Shown piece by piece: positions 17,438-26,551 of a stretch of DNA of 38,942 nt. The stretch comes from an uncultured Anaerobiospirillum sp. GTDB lineage: Bacteria; Pseudomonadota; Gammaproteobacteria; Enterobacterales; Succinivibrionaceae. Under the pieces are notes generated by a model, which saw nothing but the letters and a program-made list of their open reading frames with translations, searched no databases and was not told the origin of the DNA. Each line of letters begins with the position of its first letter. The first letter of the stretch is position 1. The position numbers and the translations under genes are program-made. The DNA is taken from positions 1-38,942 of the forward strand of contig CALXNA010000032.1 of NCBI GenBank assembly GCA_944389615.1, given 5' to 3'.

Positions 17438-18037
17438 ATGAGGATAAGTCCAGGCGAGTCTGGAAATTGGTCTTATCAAAACATCAATGGCCAAGATTAT
17501 CTTGGCCTGCGGCTGACGCTGGATAATGGCGTGCGCTACTTCTTTAAGACCAACTTCAAAGTCGAGCACTTAGCCGTGTTCCCTGAGAACGGCACGCCTT
17601 TTTGCGTCCTCGACGGCCAACTCTTGTCCGACTACATGAAGGGCCTGAGCGCCATCGGCGTGCGCGACAATGCCGGAGCTGATGACATCTCGATCAACGT
17701 CGAGCTCGCCTTGAATGCCGTGGCCTGCTACCGCTTCGTGCGCCCACCCAAATGTGCCATTGCCCATGCCTTCCAGCCTTATCAGGGTAAGCCCTATGAG
17801 ATCAAGCGCGGGATGGTGGCCTCGCTCTATGCCCGTGATCAGAAGGTCAGCGACTACATCGTGCTCGATGATGAGAGCGAGGCGCCCGAGGGCATCTTTC
17901 GCCTGATGTTTATCAACCACAATTACCGCATCGGCACCCGGATTTTGTCGGTCGGCGCGCTCATCAAGGTGCCGCGTGCGGTGATCTGCCCATTCCGTTA
18001 TCTGAGCCGCCACCAAACTTCGACCAATTATGCCTAA
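17438..18037 (+). CDS. zapC: Divergent cell division protein ZapC
   Basis: A 199-residue protein. ZapC is a cytoplasmic FtsZ-binding protein that stabilises Z-ring bundling. The match to E. coli ZapC (180 residues) is by pattern: MRI.P..., an early W.Y, LDNG followed by an aromatic pair, PFCVLDGQL (E. coli FCVDDAAL), a VELALNAVACYRF helix (E. coli AELVLNALVAIRY), and late RILSVGALIKV. Identity is low, but the position after pepN-DUF2835-pyrD supports it. ATG 17438 has TAAGG 8 nt upstream. The 509-bp gap from pyrD suggests a separate promoter. If not ZapC, I have no other family to offer. Confidence 0.72.
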   Translation: MRISPGESGNWSYQNINGQDYLGLRLTLDNGVRYFFKTNFKVEHLAVFPENGTPFCVLDGQLLSDYMKGLSAIGVRDNAGADDISINVELALNAVACYRFVRPPKCAIAHAFQPYQGKPYEIKRGMVASLYARDQKVSDYIVLDDESEAPEGIFRLMFINHNYRIGTRILSVGALIKVPRAVICPFRYLSRHQTSTNYA

Positions 18038-18321
18038 CCGCCGTCGGCCCGGCGCAGGTTCGCCTGCGTCGGCCCGGGGCCTTGGCCCCAGCGGGCTTGC
18101 TCTACGCGGGCCCGCGTAGGGCAGCGCCGCGGCAGGCCGCAGGCAGTGCCTGCGGCGGAGGCAACCAACTTTTCATCTTGCTTGGGCTGATGCTCCTTAG
18201 GCCGCGCCTTCTGCAAACGGCGGCACCAAATCATGCGTTTAGCTCTCTTGTCCAAGTGAAGGTGATGCGCGCAAAGCCCGTCTGTGTGGGCTTCGTGGCG
18301 CTTTGTGCATGACCTAGTGGC
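18038..18321. other. zapC-rpoD gap, GC-rich palindromes
   Basis: Several short GC palindromes lie in 18038-18160, including CGGGCCCG-type and CCGCAGGC...GCCTGCGG elements, but none is followed by a T run. No gene is seen. The rpoD promoter starts at 18322. Confidence 0.5.
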
Positions 18322-18350
18322 TTGTTTAGCCGCGCTAGAGTTGCTAAAAT
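18322..18350 (+). promoter_or_regulatory. Sigma-70 promoter of rpoD
   Basis: TTGTTT (18322-18327), a 17-bp spacer and TAAAAT (18345-18350), preceded by TGC to form an extended -10 (TGCTAAAATG). The start would be near 18357, about 45 nt before the ATG. Confidence 0.65.
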
Positions 18351-18400
18351 GATCGTTTGACCCTTATTAGCAAGTCTAGTTTTCGTGGGATATTTGTTTG

Positions 18401-20524
18401 ATGGACAATTCCGCAAGCACCGAGTTTAAGCAACTGATTGCCCGTGGTAAGGAGCAGGGCTACCTCACCATCGAAGAGATCAATGACCTGATCCCACCTG
18501 ATATCATCTCAGGAGATCAGCTCTCGGTCTTTATCCAGACCTTTATTGATATGGGCATCAGAGTCTGTGAAACCCCACCAGATCCTGATGAGCTCTTAAT
18601 CAACGAGAACTCCCAGTCCGTTGACTCCGAGGACGTGGAGACGGTCGCCTCCCAGTTGGACAGCTCGGTTGATATTGGTCGTACCACTGACCCAGTGCGC
18701 ATGTACATGCGCGAGATGGGCAATGTCTCACTGCTGACGCGCAAAGACGAGATCGAGATCTCCAAGCGCATTGAGCGCGGTACCAACGATGTCCAGAAGT
18801 GCATCGTCGAGTACCCGATGGCGATGCGCGAGCTCTTTGCCCGCTTTGAGGAAGCGAGCTCCCCGGACACGGAGCTGCGCTACAGCGACATCATTGTCGG
18901 CTTTACTGATCCCTACGTAGAAGACGATGCGCAATTAGAGAAGGCCATTGCCCAAGTGGCCAGCTCCCGCGCCGCCGCCAATGCCGCTGCGGCCGCCGAA
19001 AAGGCCAAGAAGGCCGCCAAGACGGTTGAGGTAGTCGAAGAGCCCGAGCTCGTTGATGACGCCGAACTGGCCGCCATCGGCTCGGATATCGACTCGGGCG
19101 ATATCGCCGCTGACGATCTCGACGACGAAGACTTGGGCTTAGAGGGCGAAGAGACTCAAGAAGAGGAAAAGCCAAAGGAGAGCAAGAGCAAGAAGACTCA
19201 GGCCAAGCGTAAGGGTGCTAAGGGCAAAGCCGCCGAAGCTGAAAGCTCCGATGAGGACGAAGAGGCTGACTCCGAAAGCGAGAGCTCGTCCTCGAGCAAT
19301 GACTCCGGCCCTGATCCTGAGATGATCAAGCAGAAGTTCCAAGAGCTGCGCGTCCAATTTGATAAGGTGCAAGCCCTGCGCGAGAAGACCAGTGCGGTCA
19401 GCAAGCGCAAGTACGAAGAAGAGTTAAAGCGCTTAACTGAGCTCTTCTCGACCTTCCGCTTAGTGCCGCAGCAGCTTGAGGCATTGCTCAACCACATGCG
19501 CGACATGATGGAGCGTGTTAAGGCCCAAGACCGGCGCATCCGTGAGATCGCGGTCACCCGCTGCGGCATGAAGGTTGAGGACTTGCGCACCTACTACACC
19601 GACTCGGCCAAGGAGTCGAGCATGGAGTGGTACGAGAAGGCGATCAAGCCGCGCCGTGCCTACGCCACGCGCTTAAAGGAATATCGTCCGCAGATCGAGA
19701 AGTGCGTCGAGGCCCTGCAGAACATCGAGCAGGAAGCCGGTATCTCGATTGCGCGCCTGCGCGAGCTTTCGCGTCGCGTCATGATGGGCGATGCCATGGC
19801 CAAGAAGGCCAAGAAGGAGATGGTCGAGGCAAACTTACGTTTGGTGATCTCGATTGCCAAAAAGTACACCAACCGCGGTCTTTTGTTCCTTGACCTGATC
19901 CAAGAGGGCAACATCGGCCTGATGAAGGCGGTCGATAAGTTCGAGTACCGCCGTGGCTACAAGTTCTCGACCTACGCCACGTGGTGGATTCGCCAAGCGA
20001 TCACCCGCTCCATCGCCGATCAGGCCCGTACCATCCGCATCCCGGTACATATGATTGAGACCATCAACAAGCTCAATCGTATCTCGCGCCAGATGCTCCA
20101 GGAGAAGGGCCGTGAGCCAACTCCGGAAGAGTTAGCCTCGAAGATGGGCCTGCCTGAGGAGAAGATCCGCAAGGTCATGAAGATTGCCAAGGAGCCAATC
20201 TCGCTGGAAACCCCAGTTGGTGACGACGATGATTCGCACTTGGGCGACTTTATTGAGGACAGCTCGATCGAGGTGCCATCGGAGGCTGCGACCTCCGAGT
20301 CGTTAAAGGCGGCGATCAACACTGTCTTAGACGAGATGCCACCACGGGAGGCGCAAGTGCTGCGTATGCGCTTTGGTATCGGCATGACCTCCGACCACAC
20401 CTTAGAAGAGGTGGGCCGTCAGTTTGGTGTGACGAGGGAGCGGATTCGCCAGATAGAGGCTAAGGCCCTGCGCAAGCTGCGCCACCCATGCCGCTCGGCC
20501 GGCCTCAAGGGCTTCTTAGACTAA
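18401..20524 (+). CDS. rpoD: Primary sigma factor RpoD (sigma-70)
   Basis: A 707-residue housekeeping sigma factor. Region 1.1 spans about 5-55 ([20 protein letters not shown]). Region 1.2 starts near 97 ([11 protein letters not shown]). The non-conserved region is enlarged by an Ala-rich and then Lys/Ser/Glu-rich acidic insert (about 185-308). Regions 2.1-2.4 lie around 475-540 ([50 protein letters not shown]). Region 4.2 has the [20 protein letters not shown] helix-turn-helix near the end. E. coli RpoD is 613 residues; the insert explains the difference. The C-terminus ends LKGFLD without the usual second Asp. ATG 18401 is preceded by GTGGGA. It is not in the rpsU-dnaG-rpoD operon. Confidence 0.98.
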   Translation: MDNSASTEFKQLIARGKEQGYLTIEEINDLIPPDIISGDQLSVFIQTFIDMGIRVCETPPDPDELLINENSQSVDSEDVETVASQLDSSVDIGRTTDPVRMYMREMGNVSLLTRKDEIEISKRIERGTNDVQKCIVEYPMAMRELFARFEEASSPDTELRYSDIIVGFTDPYVEDDAQLEKAIAQVASSRAAANAAAAAEKAKKAAKTVEVVEEPELVDDAELAAIGSDIDSGDIAADDLDDEDLGLEGEETQEEEKPKESKSKKTQAKRKGAKGKAAEAESSDEDEEADSESESSSSSNDSGPDPEMIKQKFQELRVQFDKVQALREKTSAVSKRKYEEELKRLTELFSTFRLVPQQLEALLNHMRDMMERVKAQDRRIREIAVTRCGMKVEDLRTYYTDSAKESSMEWYEKAIKPRRAYATRLKEYRPQIEKCVEALQNIEQEAGISIARLRELSRRVMMGDAMAKKAKKEMVEANLRLVISIAKKYTNRGLLFLDLIQEGNIGLMKAVDKFEYRRGYKFSTYATWWIRQAITRSIADQARTIRIPVHMIETINKLNRISRQMLQEKGREPTPEELASKMGLPEEKIRKVMKIAKEPISLETPVGDDDDSHLGDFIEDSSIEVPSEAATSESLKAAINTVLDEMPPREAQVLRMRFGIGMTSDHTLEEVGRQFGVTRERIRQIEAKALRKLRHPCRSAGLKGFLD

Positions 20525-20616
20525 GCCATTAGCCTCAGCCAGAGGCCCTCAGCGCGGCGCTCACTTGCTCAGAGCGCCGCCGCAGGCGCCGCTACGCCCA
20601 GGCGTGGCATAGAAAT

Positions 20617-20650
20617 AGCTTCCTCAGATACAATCTGAGGAGGCTTTTTT
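20617..20650 (+). terminator. Intrinsic terminator between rpoD and the carrier-protein gene
   Basis: A 13-bp stem AGCTTCCTCAGAT (20617-20629) / ATCTGAGGAGGCT (20633-20645), one G-T pair, three-base ACA loop, then TTTTT. Its apex contains TACAAT, which could by chance resemble a -10 element. Confidence 0.88.
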
Positions 20651-20681
20651 GCACTCTGAGGTGTTTGCTAAGGAAAGTTGT

Positions 20682-20903
20682 ATGACTGAAGCTGAAATTT
20701 TCGACAAGATTGTTGAGATCGTCGATCCGCTGGATCCTATTACCTTAGAGACGGTAGTGCGCGAGTGCGCTGACATCGACTCGCTGGCGCTGTTCAATAT
20801 CGTCTTCTTCTACAAGCAAGAGAAGGGCTTGGCTTTGACCTTGAACGATCTGATCCCTTGCAACACCGTAGGTGACATCGTCAAGCTGATTGCCTCCAAG
20901 TAG
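20682..20903 (+). CDS. Stand-alone acyl carrier protein-like protein
   Basis: A 73-residue acidic helical protein. ATG 20682 has AAGGA (20670-20674) 7 nt upstream. The phosphopantetheine attachment motif is DSL at 33-35 (within ADIDSLALFNIVFF), with Ser34 the predicted site. Helix I, the acidic helix II and a final VGDIVKLIASK helix follow the acyl/peptidyl carrier fold. It differs from the housekeeping AcpP signature GADSLD, and no fatty-acid synthesis gene is adjacent, so it probably serves a different acyl- or aminoacyl-transfer enzyme encoded elsewhere. The cargo and partner are unknown. It lies between two strong terminators and no clear promoter is visible, so it may depend on rpoD read-through. 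Confidence 0.8.
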   Translation: MTEAEIFDKIVEIVDPLDPITLETVVRECADIDSLALFNIVFFYKQEKGLALTLNDLIPCNTVGDIVKLIASK

Positions 20904-20925
20904 CAAGCAGATTCTTCAGAATCCA

Positions 20926-20955
20926 AAACGGCCGCAGTAGCGGCCGTTTCTCTTG
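20926..20955. terminator. Bidirectional terminator between carrier-protein and HAD genes
   Basis: Perfect 10-bp stem AAACGGCCGC (20926-20935) / GCGGCCGTTT (20940-20949) with AGTA loop. It has a T-rich right flank and an A-run on the left, so it can serve both convergent genes. Confidence 0.85.
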
Positions 20956-20999
20956 GTGCCTGCTGCGCGGCAGGCGCGGGTCTCGGCGCGAGCGCCGAC

Positions 21000-21623
21000 T
21001 TAGTGCGCCTCGGCGCTCTCGTGGTAGAGACGCTCGATCTCGGCCCAGACTTCCTCTGGGTTATGGCGCCAGATGATGCCATGGATGCCGAGCTTGTTGG
21101 CCGCAGCGATGTTGGTCTCGCTGTCGTCGATGAAGATGCAGTCATCGGCCTTTAAGTGGTAGCGCTCCAGCAGCGTGTAGAAGATGCGCTTGTCCGGCTT
21201 CTTCATCAATTCCTCGCCCGAAACGACAATGCCCTCGAGCTCCTCTAAGAACGGATAGTGGTTGAAGGCGTACGGGAAGGTTTCGGCCGACCAGTTGGTC
21301 AGGCCATAGACCGTGAAGCGCGGATCGGCTTTGATCTTCTTGAGCAGGTTGACCCCATCAGGTAGCTCGCCGTGCAGCATCTGCGGCCAGCCTGTGTGGT
21401 ACATCTCGATCTCCTTTTTCCACTCTTGGTGCTGGGCGCTGAGCTCGGCCACGCCTTCGGCAAAAGGCTTACCTGCGTCCATCTGGGAGTTCCACTCGCC
21501 GGTGCAGATTTCCGCTAAGAACTGTTCCATCTTGGCGTCATCGTTGAAGTAAGGGCGATAGAGGTAGCGTGGATCCCAATCCAATAAGACCCCACCAAAG
21601 TCGAAAATTACATTTTTTCTCAC
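21000..21623 (-). CDS. HAD-superfamily phosphatase
   Basis: A 207-residue cytoplasmic HAD hydrolase. The start is GTG (complement of 21621-21623), 8 nt after AGGAG. Motif I is VIFDFGGVLLDWD with nucleophile Asp8; the +2 residue is Gly10 rather than Asp, as in several YihX-like and haloacid-dehalogenase-like groups. A helical cap covers about 18-90. Motif II is GLTNW (Thr), motif III Lys in MKKPDKRIF, and motif IV IFIDDSETN. It resembles sugar-phosphatase-type HADs such as YihX, but the substrate cannot be told from sequence. It is convergent with the carrier-protein gene and divergent from the ABC genes. Confidence 0.85.
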   Translation of the reverse strand: MRKNVIFDFGGVLLDWDPRYLYRPYFNDDAKMEQFLAEICTGEWNSQMDAGKPFAEGVAELSAQHQEWKKEIEMYHTGWPQMLHGELPDGVNLLKKIKADPRFTVYGLTNWSAETFPYAFNHYPFLEELEGIVVSGEELMKKPDKRIFYTLLERYHLKADDCIFIDDSETNIAAANKLGIHGIIWRHNPEEVWAEIERLYHESAEAH

Positions 21624-22002
21624 AGCCTAAACTCCTATCACGACGGATCTGATACGTCCAGCTCTCCGCTTGAGCTGTAGCCGTTTGCGCCCGTCTCACT
21701 GCTGTAACTCAAGCATAGCGCACCTAGGGGGTGCTTGAGAATAGAACTGAGAGAAAGATGCGACCTGCGGCGAAGGTCATGTCACCGTGCTCTGTCACGC
21801 CCTGCGCCGTGCTTGCCTTAAAGTTGTGCAGGCAGGGGGGCCGAGGTCTTTTGCTGGGCTAATTTGGTGCGAGTGTGCCGAAATTGCGCGTGGTGAGTAT
21901 GATCACACGCACTAAGCTCAAGCGCACTAAGCGCAGACGCACTGAGTGCAGGCGCACTGCGCGCAGGCTTAGTTCGATCTTGGTTTGTGAGGAGATGAAG
22001 CG
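21624..22002. other. Divergent regulatory gap: HAD / ABC binding protein
   Basis: A 379-bp gap. On the plus strand there is a -10-like TATGAT (21898-21903) without a good -35, then a 15-bp tandem repeat (21907-21966) and a GAGGAG ribosome site (21989-21994). The short ORF at 21875-22063 translates the repeats as Arg/Thr-rich sequence and overlaps the binding-protein start, so I do not call it. Confidence 0.5.
21907..21966. repeat. 15-bp tandem repeat, 4 units, upstream of the first binding-protein gene
   Basis: Units (A/G)CGCACT(A/G)AG-like begin at 21907, 21922, 21937 and 21952, for example GCGCACTAAGCGCAG. They lie between the likely -10 and the ribosome site of the gene at 22003, so they would be in its 5' UTR. 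Confidence 0.85.
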
Positions 22003-22788
22003 ATGTCCCATTTCAGTCGTAACTTGGTATGCTCGGCCTTGTTGGCAGGTGCTGCTGCCTTAGCCTTTAGCTCTAGCGCTTGGGCGCAGGACGAGAGCCG
22101 AGGTGCCTTGCGCGTCGGGACGGAGTCTTCTTATGCGCCATTTGAGTTCACGCAAGAGGGCAAGCTGGTCGGCTTTGACATCGATTTGGCCGAAGCGGTC
22201 GCCGCCGAGCTGGGATATGACATCGAGTGGGTACAGATGCCTTTTGATGGCTTGATCCCAGCCATGCTGACCTCACAGGTGGACATGGCGGTCGCCTCCT
22301 TTACCGTCACCGCCGAGCGCGCCAAGCGCGTTAACTTCTCCGACCCGTACTATCGCTCGGGTATCACCTTCGTGGTACGTGCTGATGACGCCCAAAAGTA
22401 TGCCGCCGGGGCTGATGCCTTAAAGGGCCTGCAGCTGTGCGCGCAGCTCGGCTCGGTCTCGGCCATGAAGGCTGAGACCTTAAGCCCGGGCAAGGTCACC
22501 ACCTTTAACGACGCCTACGCCGGTTACTTAGAGTTAAAGCAGGGCGGCTGCGCCGCCATGGTCAATGACCGTCCGGTCAACCAGTACTTTATCAAGACCT
22601 CCAAGGGCGCTGAGGGCTTAGTCGAGTTGACTCAGGTCTTAGACGCCGAGGATATGGCCATGGTAATCCCGAAGGGCAACGACGAGCTCTTAGCTGAGGT
22701 TAACAAGGCCTTAGCCTCCTTAAAGGCCAACGGCAAGTACGACGAGCTCTACACCAAGTGGTTTGGTGCCGCCCCGCAGGCCGAATAG
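22003..22788 (+). CDS. Amino-acid ABC transporter substrate-binding protein, paralog 1
   Basis: A 261-residue periplasmic binding protein of the SBP family 3 type. ATG 22003 follows GAGGAG by 8 nt. A Sec signal peptide ends AWA (about residue 28); there is no lipobox. The mature protein begins LRVGTESSYAPFEF and has LVGFDIDLAEAVA, PFDGLIPAMLTSQVDM, VNFSDPYY and CAAMVNDRPV. Two cysteines (LQLCAQLG and GGCAAM) may form a disulfide. It probably binds a polar amino acid; which one cannot be told. It is paralogous to the protein at 23191 and presumably shares the permease and ATPase downstream. It may have its own promoter, because 402 bp separate it from paralog 2. Confidence 0.93.
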   Translation: MSHFSRNLVCSALLAGAAALAFSSSAWAQDESRGALRVGTESSYAPFEFTQEGKLVGFDIDLAEAVAAELGYDIEWVQMPFDGLIPAMLTSQVDMAVASFTVTAERAKRVNFSDPYYRSGITFVVRADDAQKYAAGADALKGLQLCAQLGSVSAMKAETLSPGKVTTFNDAYAGYLELKQGGCAAMVNDRPVNQYFIKTSKGAEGLVELTQVLDAEDMAMVIPKGNDELLAEVNKALASLKANGKYDELYTKWFGAAPQAE

Positions 22789-22995
22789 AGCCAGAGAGCA
22801 AGCCGCACCGTACCTTCCGCCGCGCCGCGGTCGCCTCACAACTCAAGGCGGCCGCGGCGCTGCCGTATCCGGGCCTGCCAAGGCCACGCAGCCCGGCGGC
22901 ACCGCCGCGCCGAACGAGGCGCGCCGGGCGGGCGCACCAATTGGGTCCTGCGGGCTATTTTTGCGTGAGAAAGCGCAAAGCTTGGCCGTACATCG

Positions 22996-23001
22996 TATAA
23001 T
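22996..23001 (+). promoter_or_regulatory. -10 element upstream of binding protein 2
   Basis: A perfect TATAAT without a recognisable -35 at normal spacing. The start would be near 23008, giving a 5' UTR of about 180 nt. Confidence 0.4.
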
Positions 23002-23023
23002 GTGCGCTTGATTCTGCCGTAAA

Positions 23024-23141
23024 ATGGGCAAGAGCGTAGCTCAAAGCAGGGCAAGAAGTGCCAAGGTGGCACTGCCCCATAGCTCAAATTGGTTCACGGT
23101 AAGAGCAGCCCCCGCGCCTTTGCGCGGCTGATCTTCTTACC
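23024..23141 (+). promoter_or_regulatory. Leader with hairpins and possible 35-codon leader ORF
   Basis: AGTGCCA/TGGCACT forms a 7-bp hairpin near 23057-23073. A larger imperfect hairpin runs 23098-23141: GGTAAGA/TCTTACC outer stem, CAGC/GCTG, then CGCGC/GCGCG capped by CTTT. An ATG at 23024 opens 35 codons ending at TGA 23129-23131, inside the 3' arm. It contains AGG and two AGA arginine codons and has no ribosome site. Attenuation is a possibility only. Confidence 0.35.
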
Positions 23142-23190
23142 TTAACTCAGTTGCGCTGGTGCGCTTAGGCGCATCGGTGGGAGATATGAT

Positions 23191-23961
23191 ATGTCGTTTA
23201 CTTTAAGTGGTGCCCTGAAGTCATTGGCTTGTGCCGCTGCTTTATCGTGCTGTGCTGTTTCCTTAGCTCAGGCGGAGACCTTACGCGTCGGTACGGAGGC
23301 GACCTATGCGCCGTTTGAGTTTGCCGCCGAAGACGGCTCGCTCACGGGCTTTGACGTCGAGTTAATGCAGGCCATTGGCAAGGAAATCGGCTATGATGTC
23401 GAGATCGTCAACATGCCTTTTGATGGCTTGATCCCTGCCATCATGACCTCGCAGATCGATGCCATCATCGCTGCTATGTCGATCACCCCAGAGCGCGCCA
23501 AGCGCGTGGCCTTCTCCGAGCCTTACTACACCTCAGGCCTGTCGGTCTTAATCCGTGAGGAGACCGCAAGCAAGTACCCTAACGTCGATGCCTTAAAGGG
23601 CCAAGCCCTGTGCGTGCAGATCGGCACCACTGGCGCCATGACCGCCGAGAAGTTATCTCCGGGCAAGGTCAAGGCCTTCAACACCGAGCCTGAGGCCTTC
23701 ATGGAGCTCAAGGCTAAGGGCTGTGAGGGCGTGGTCAACGACCGTCCAATCAATCTCTACTTCTTAGCTCAGTCCAATGCCTCCGAGGGCGTCACCGAGC
23801 TGCCTGAAATCTTGACCGCCGAGAAGTATGGCATTGCCACCCACAAGGACAATAAGGAACTGCAAGCTCAGATCAATGAAGGCTTACAGAAGCTCCGCGC
23901 CAACGGTACTTACGACAAGATTTACCAGAAGTGGTTTAAGCTCGCCCCAAGCGAGAAGTAA
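23191..23961 (+). CDS. Amino-acid ABC transporter substrate-binding protein, paralog 2
   Basis: A 256-residue periplasmic SBP family 3 protein. ATG 23191 follows GGGAGA. The signal peptide ends AQA (about residue 28). The mature start ETLRVGTEATYAPFEF, the GFDVELMQAIGKEIGYD segment, PFDGLIPAIMTSQIDA, VAFSEPYYTSGL and GVVNDRPIN mirror paralog 1. The cysteine pair (ALCVQIG, KGCEG) is conserved between them. It lies 181 bp upstream of the permease in the same direction and is probably the principal binding protein of the system. Specificity is undetermined. Confidence 0.94.
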   Translation: MSFTLSGALKSLACAAALSCCAVSLAQAETLRVGTEATYAPFEFAAEDGSLTGFDVELMQAIGKEIGYDVEIVNMPFDGLIPAIMTSQIDAIIAAMSITPERAKRVAFSEPYYTSGLSVLIREETASKYPNVDALKGQALCVQIGTTGAMTAEKLSPGKVKAFNTEPEAFMELKAKGCEGVVNDRPINLYFLAQSNASEGVTELPEILTAEKYGIATHKDNKELQAQINEGLQKLRANGTYDKIYQKWFKLAPSEK

Positions 23962-24142
23962 GCGCCACTGATGCTGCGCCTGCCGCAGCCTGCCAGCCGC
24001 AGAGTCTTTACCCTGCGGCTGTGCCAACTTTGGGCTGGCGCATCGCCGTTAGGCGTCGCGTCCAGCGAAGGTCACTAGGTCTTGCCCCGCCCCGATGAGA
24101 TAGAAGGTAGGGCCGGGCCTAAGTTTTTGAGAGTGTTACCAC

Positions 24143-24799
24143 GTGTCGATTCCCTTTGATTTGTCCTTAATCTTCGACAGCTTACCGCTGCTTGGTATCG
24201 GTGCCTTAGTGACCATTGAGATCACGGCGGTCTCGGTGTTCTTAGGTACCTGCATTGGTTTAATGGTGGGCATTGCCGAGCTAGCGCGCTACCCTTGGAT
24301 TCGCATCCCCGCCAAGATCTATGTGGATTTCATCCGTGGTACCCCACTGTTAGTCCAGATCTTCATCATCTACTTTGCGCTGCCGATCATCTTAGGCACG
24401 CGTATCGAGCCGTTCATCGCCGCAGTTGCTGCCTGCTCGATTAACTCGGGCGCCTACGTCGCAGAGATCTTCCGTGCTGGTATCCAATCGATCGACAAGG
24501 GCCAGATGGAAGCAGGCCGCTCCTTGGGCATGAGCTGGACGCAGACCATGCGCTACATCGTGATCCCACAGGCCTTCCGGCGTACCATCCCACAGCTAGG
24601 CAATGAGTTCATCGCCATGTTAAAGGACTCGTCCTTGGTCTCGGTCATCGGCTTTGAGGAGTTAACCCGCAAGGGCCAGCTCGTTATCGCTTCGACCTAC
24701 GGTTCGCTTGAGATTTGGACCGCGGTAGCCATCATCTACCTCATCATGACCTTATCCATCACGCGCTTTGTCGCCTTCTTAGAGAAGCGCTTCAAGTAG
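24143..24799 (+). CDS. Amino-acid ABC transporter permease (GlnP/HisM type)
   Basis: A 218-residue inner-membrane permease with about five hydrophobic segments, in the polar amino-acid (HEAT) permease family. The start is GTG 24143 with a weak GAGAG site. It has the early [12 protein letters not shown] segment and the cytoplasmic EAA loop near 123-150 ([22 protein letters not shown]), the contact for the ATPase. Only one permease is present, so a homodimer is expected. The next gene begins 26 bp later. Confidence 0.95.
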   Translation: MSIPFDLSLIFDSLPLLGIGALVTIEITAVSVFLGTCIGLMVGIAELARYPWIRIPAKIYVDFIRGTPLLVQIFIIYFALPIILGTRIEPFIAAVAACSINSGAYVAEIFRAGIQSIDKGQMEAGRSLGMSWTQTMRYIVIPQAFRRTIPQLGNEFIAMLKDSSLVSVIGFEELTRKGQLVIASTYGSLEIWTAVAIIYLIMTLSITRFVAFLEKRFK

Positions 24800-24824
24800 T
24801 CGGGCCCAGTTACGAGGTAGAACC

Positions 24825-25556
24825 ATGTCAGACGCTATTATCAAGATTCGCAATCTGCACAAGAGATTTGGCCAAAACGAGATCCTCCGCGGCATCGACT
24901 TAGACGTCGCCAAGTCCGAGGTCGTGGTGATCATTGGCCCATCGGGCTCCGGTAAGAGTACCTTACTGCGCTGCGTCAACTACTTAGAAGTGCCCTCTGA
25001 CGGCATGATCACGATTGACGGCCAAGACATTACCCGCGACGTCAACATCAATACCATTCGCGCCGAAGTGGGCATGGTATTCCAGCACTTCAACCTCTTC
25101 CCGCACATGACCGTGCTCAAGAACATCACCATGGCTCCGGTGATGGTGCGCAAGAAGAGCGAGGACGAGGCCAAGAAGATCGCCCTCGAGCTCTTAGAGC
25201 GCGTCGGACTCAAGGACAAGGCCGACAGCTTCCCCAGCCAGCTCTCCGGTGGCCAGCAGCAGCGTGTGGCCATTGCGCGCGCCTTAGCGATGCAGCCTAA
25301 GATCATGCTTTTCGATGAGCCAACCTCGGCCTTAGACCCAGAGATGGTTAAGGAAGTCTTGGACGTCATGCAGCGCCTTGCCGAGTCGGGCATGACCATG
25401 ATGATCGTGACCCACGAGATGGGCTTTGCCCGTGAGGTTGCCGACCGCGTCATCTTCGTTGACGGCGGCAAGATCTTGGAGATGGGCACGCCCGAGCAGG
25501 TGTTCGAGCACCCGCAAGAGGCGCGAACCCAAGAGTTCTTAAACAAGATCCTCTAA
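24825..25556 (+). CDS. Amino-acid ABC transporter ATPase (GlnQ/HisP type)
   Basis: A 243-residue ATPase. Walker A is GPSGSGKST (38-46), the Q-loop [12 protein letters not shown], signature LSGGQQQR (about 139-146), Walker [14 protein letters not shown], and H-loop VTHEMGFA. The C-terminal [13 protein letters not shown] is typical of polar amino-acid importers. ATG 24825 has GAGGT 7 nt upstream. It ends the ABC cluster, followed by a terminator. Confidence 0.96.
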   Translation: MSDAIIKIRNLHKRFGQNEILRGIDLDVAKSEVVVIIGPSGSGKSTLLRCVNYLEVPSDGMITIDGQDITRDVNINTIRAEVGMVFQHFNLFPHMTVLKNITMAPVMVRKKSEDEAKKIALELLERVGLKDKADSFPSQLSGGQQQRVAIARALAMQPKIMLFDEPTSALDPEMVKEVLDVMQRLAESGMTMMIVTHEMGFAREVADRVIFVDGGKILEMGTPEQVFEHPQEARTQEFLNKIL

Positions 25557-25576
25557 ACCCCATTACCTTACTTAGG

Positions 25577-25600
25577 AGGCCGTCAGTGACGGCCTTCCTT
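25577..25600 (+). terminator. Terminator after the ABC cluster
   Basis: Stem AGGCCGTC (25577-25584) / GACGGCCT (25588-25595) with AGT loop, followed by TCCTT. The T tract is imperfect. Confidence 0.65.
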
Positions 25601-25815
25601 ATCTGGGCCGCTCCGACGCTGCGCGCAGAGTCGGCGGCTTGCGCCGCGTGCCGCGCGCCTGCGCCGCCGGGCCCGCGCAGGCCAGTCCGCGCAGCGGCCA
25701 GCAGGCTGCCTTGTGCGGCGCGGCCTGGGTGGCAGCCTGCGGGGCGTTTTTGGGCGGTGGGGCACAAAGTTGGCACTTTGGGGTGATGGTGGCTTAATCT
25801 TGGGCCAAAGTTTTC

Positions 25816-26510
<695 letters not shown>

Positions 26511-26551
26511 GCCCCCAAGCTGAGCGGCTGTAACGCCGCCTAATCTTGAGG

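Larger units (their letters stand above)
22789..23190. other. Gap between binding-protein genes
   Basis: Positions 22789-22950 are very GC-rich with short palindromes and no gene. A -10 TATAAT lies at 22996-23001, and the structured leader with a possible short ORF follows (23024-23141). TAGCTCAAA occurs twice (23037-23045 and 23080-23088) as direct repeats 43 bp apart. A GGGAGA ribosome site precedes the ATG at 23191. Confidence 0.5.

Noticed and set aside
21875..22063. Short Arg/Thr-rich ORF upstream of the first binding protein
   Set aside because: It translates the 15-bp repeat and overlaps the real, well-supported start at 22003.
22758..23011. Overlapping small ORFs after binding protein 1
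   Set aside because: They are Pro/Arg/Ala-rich products of GC-rich palindromic DNA and extend across the -10 element.
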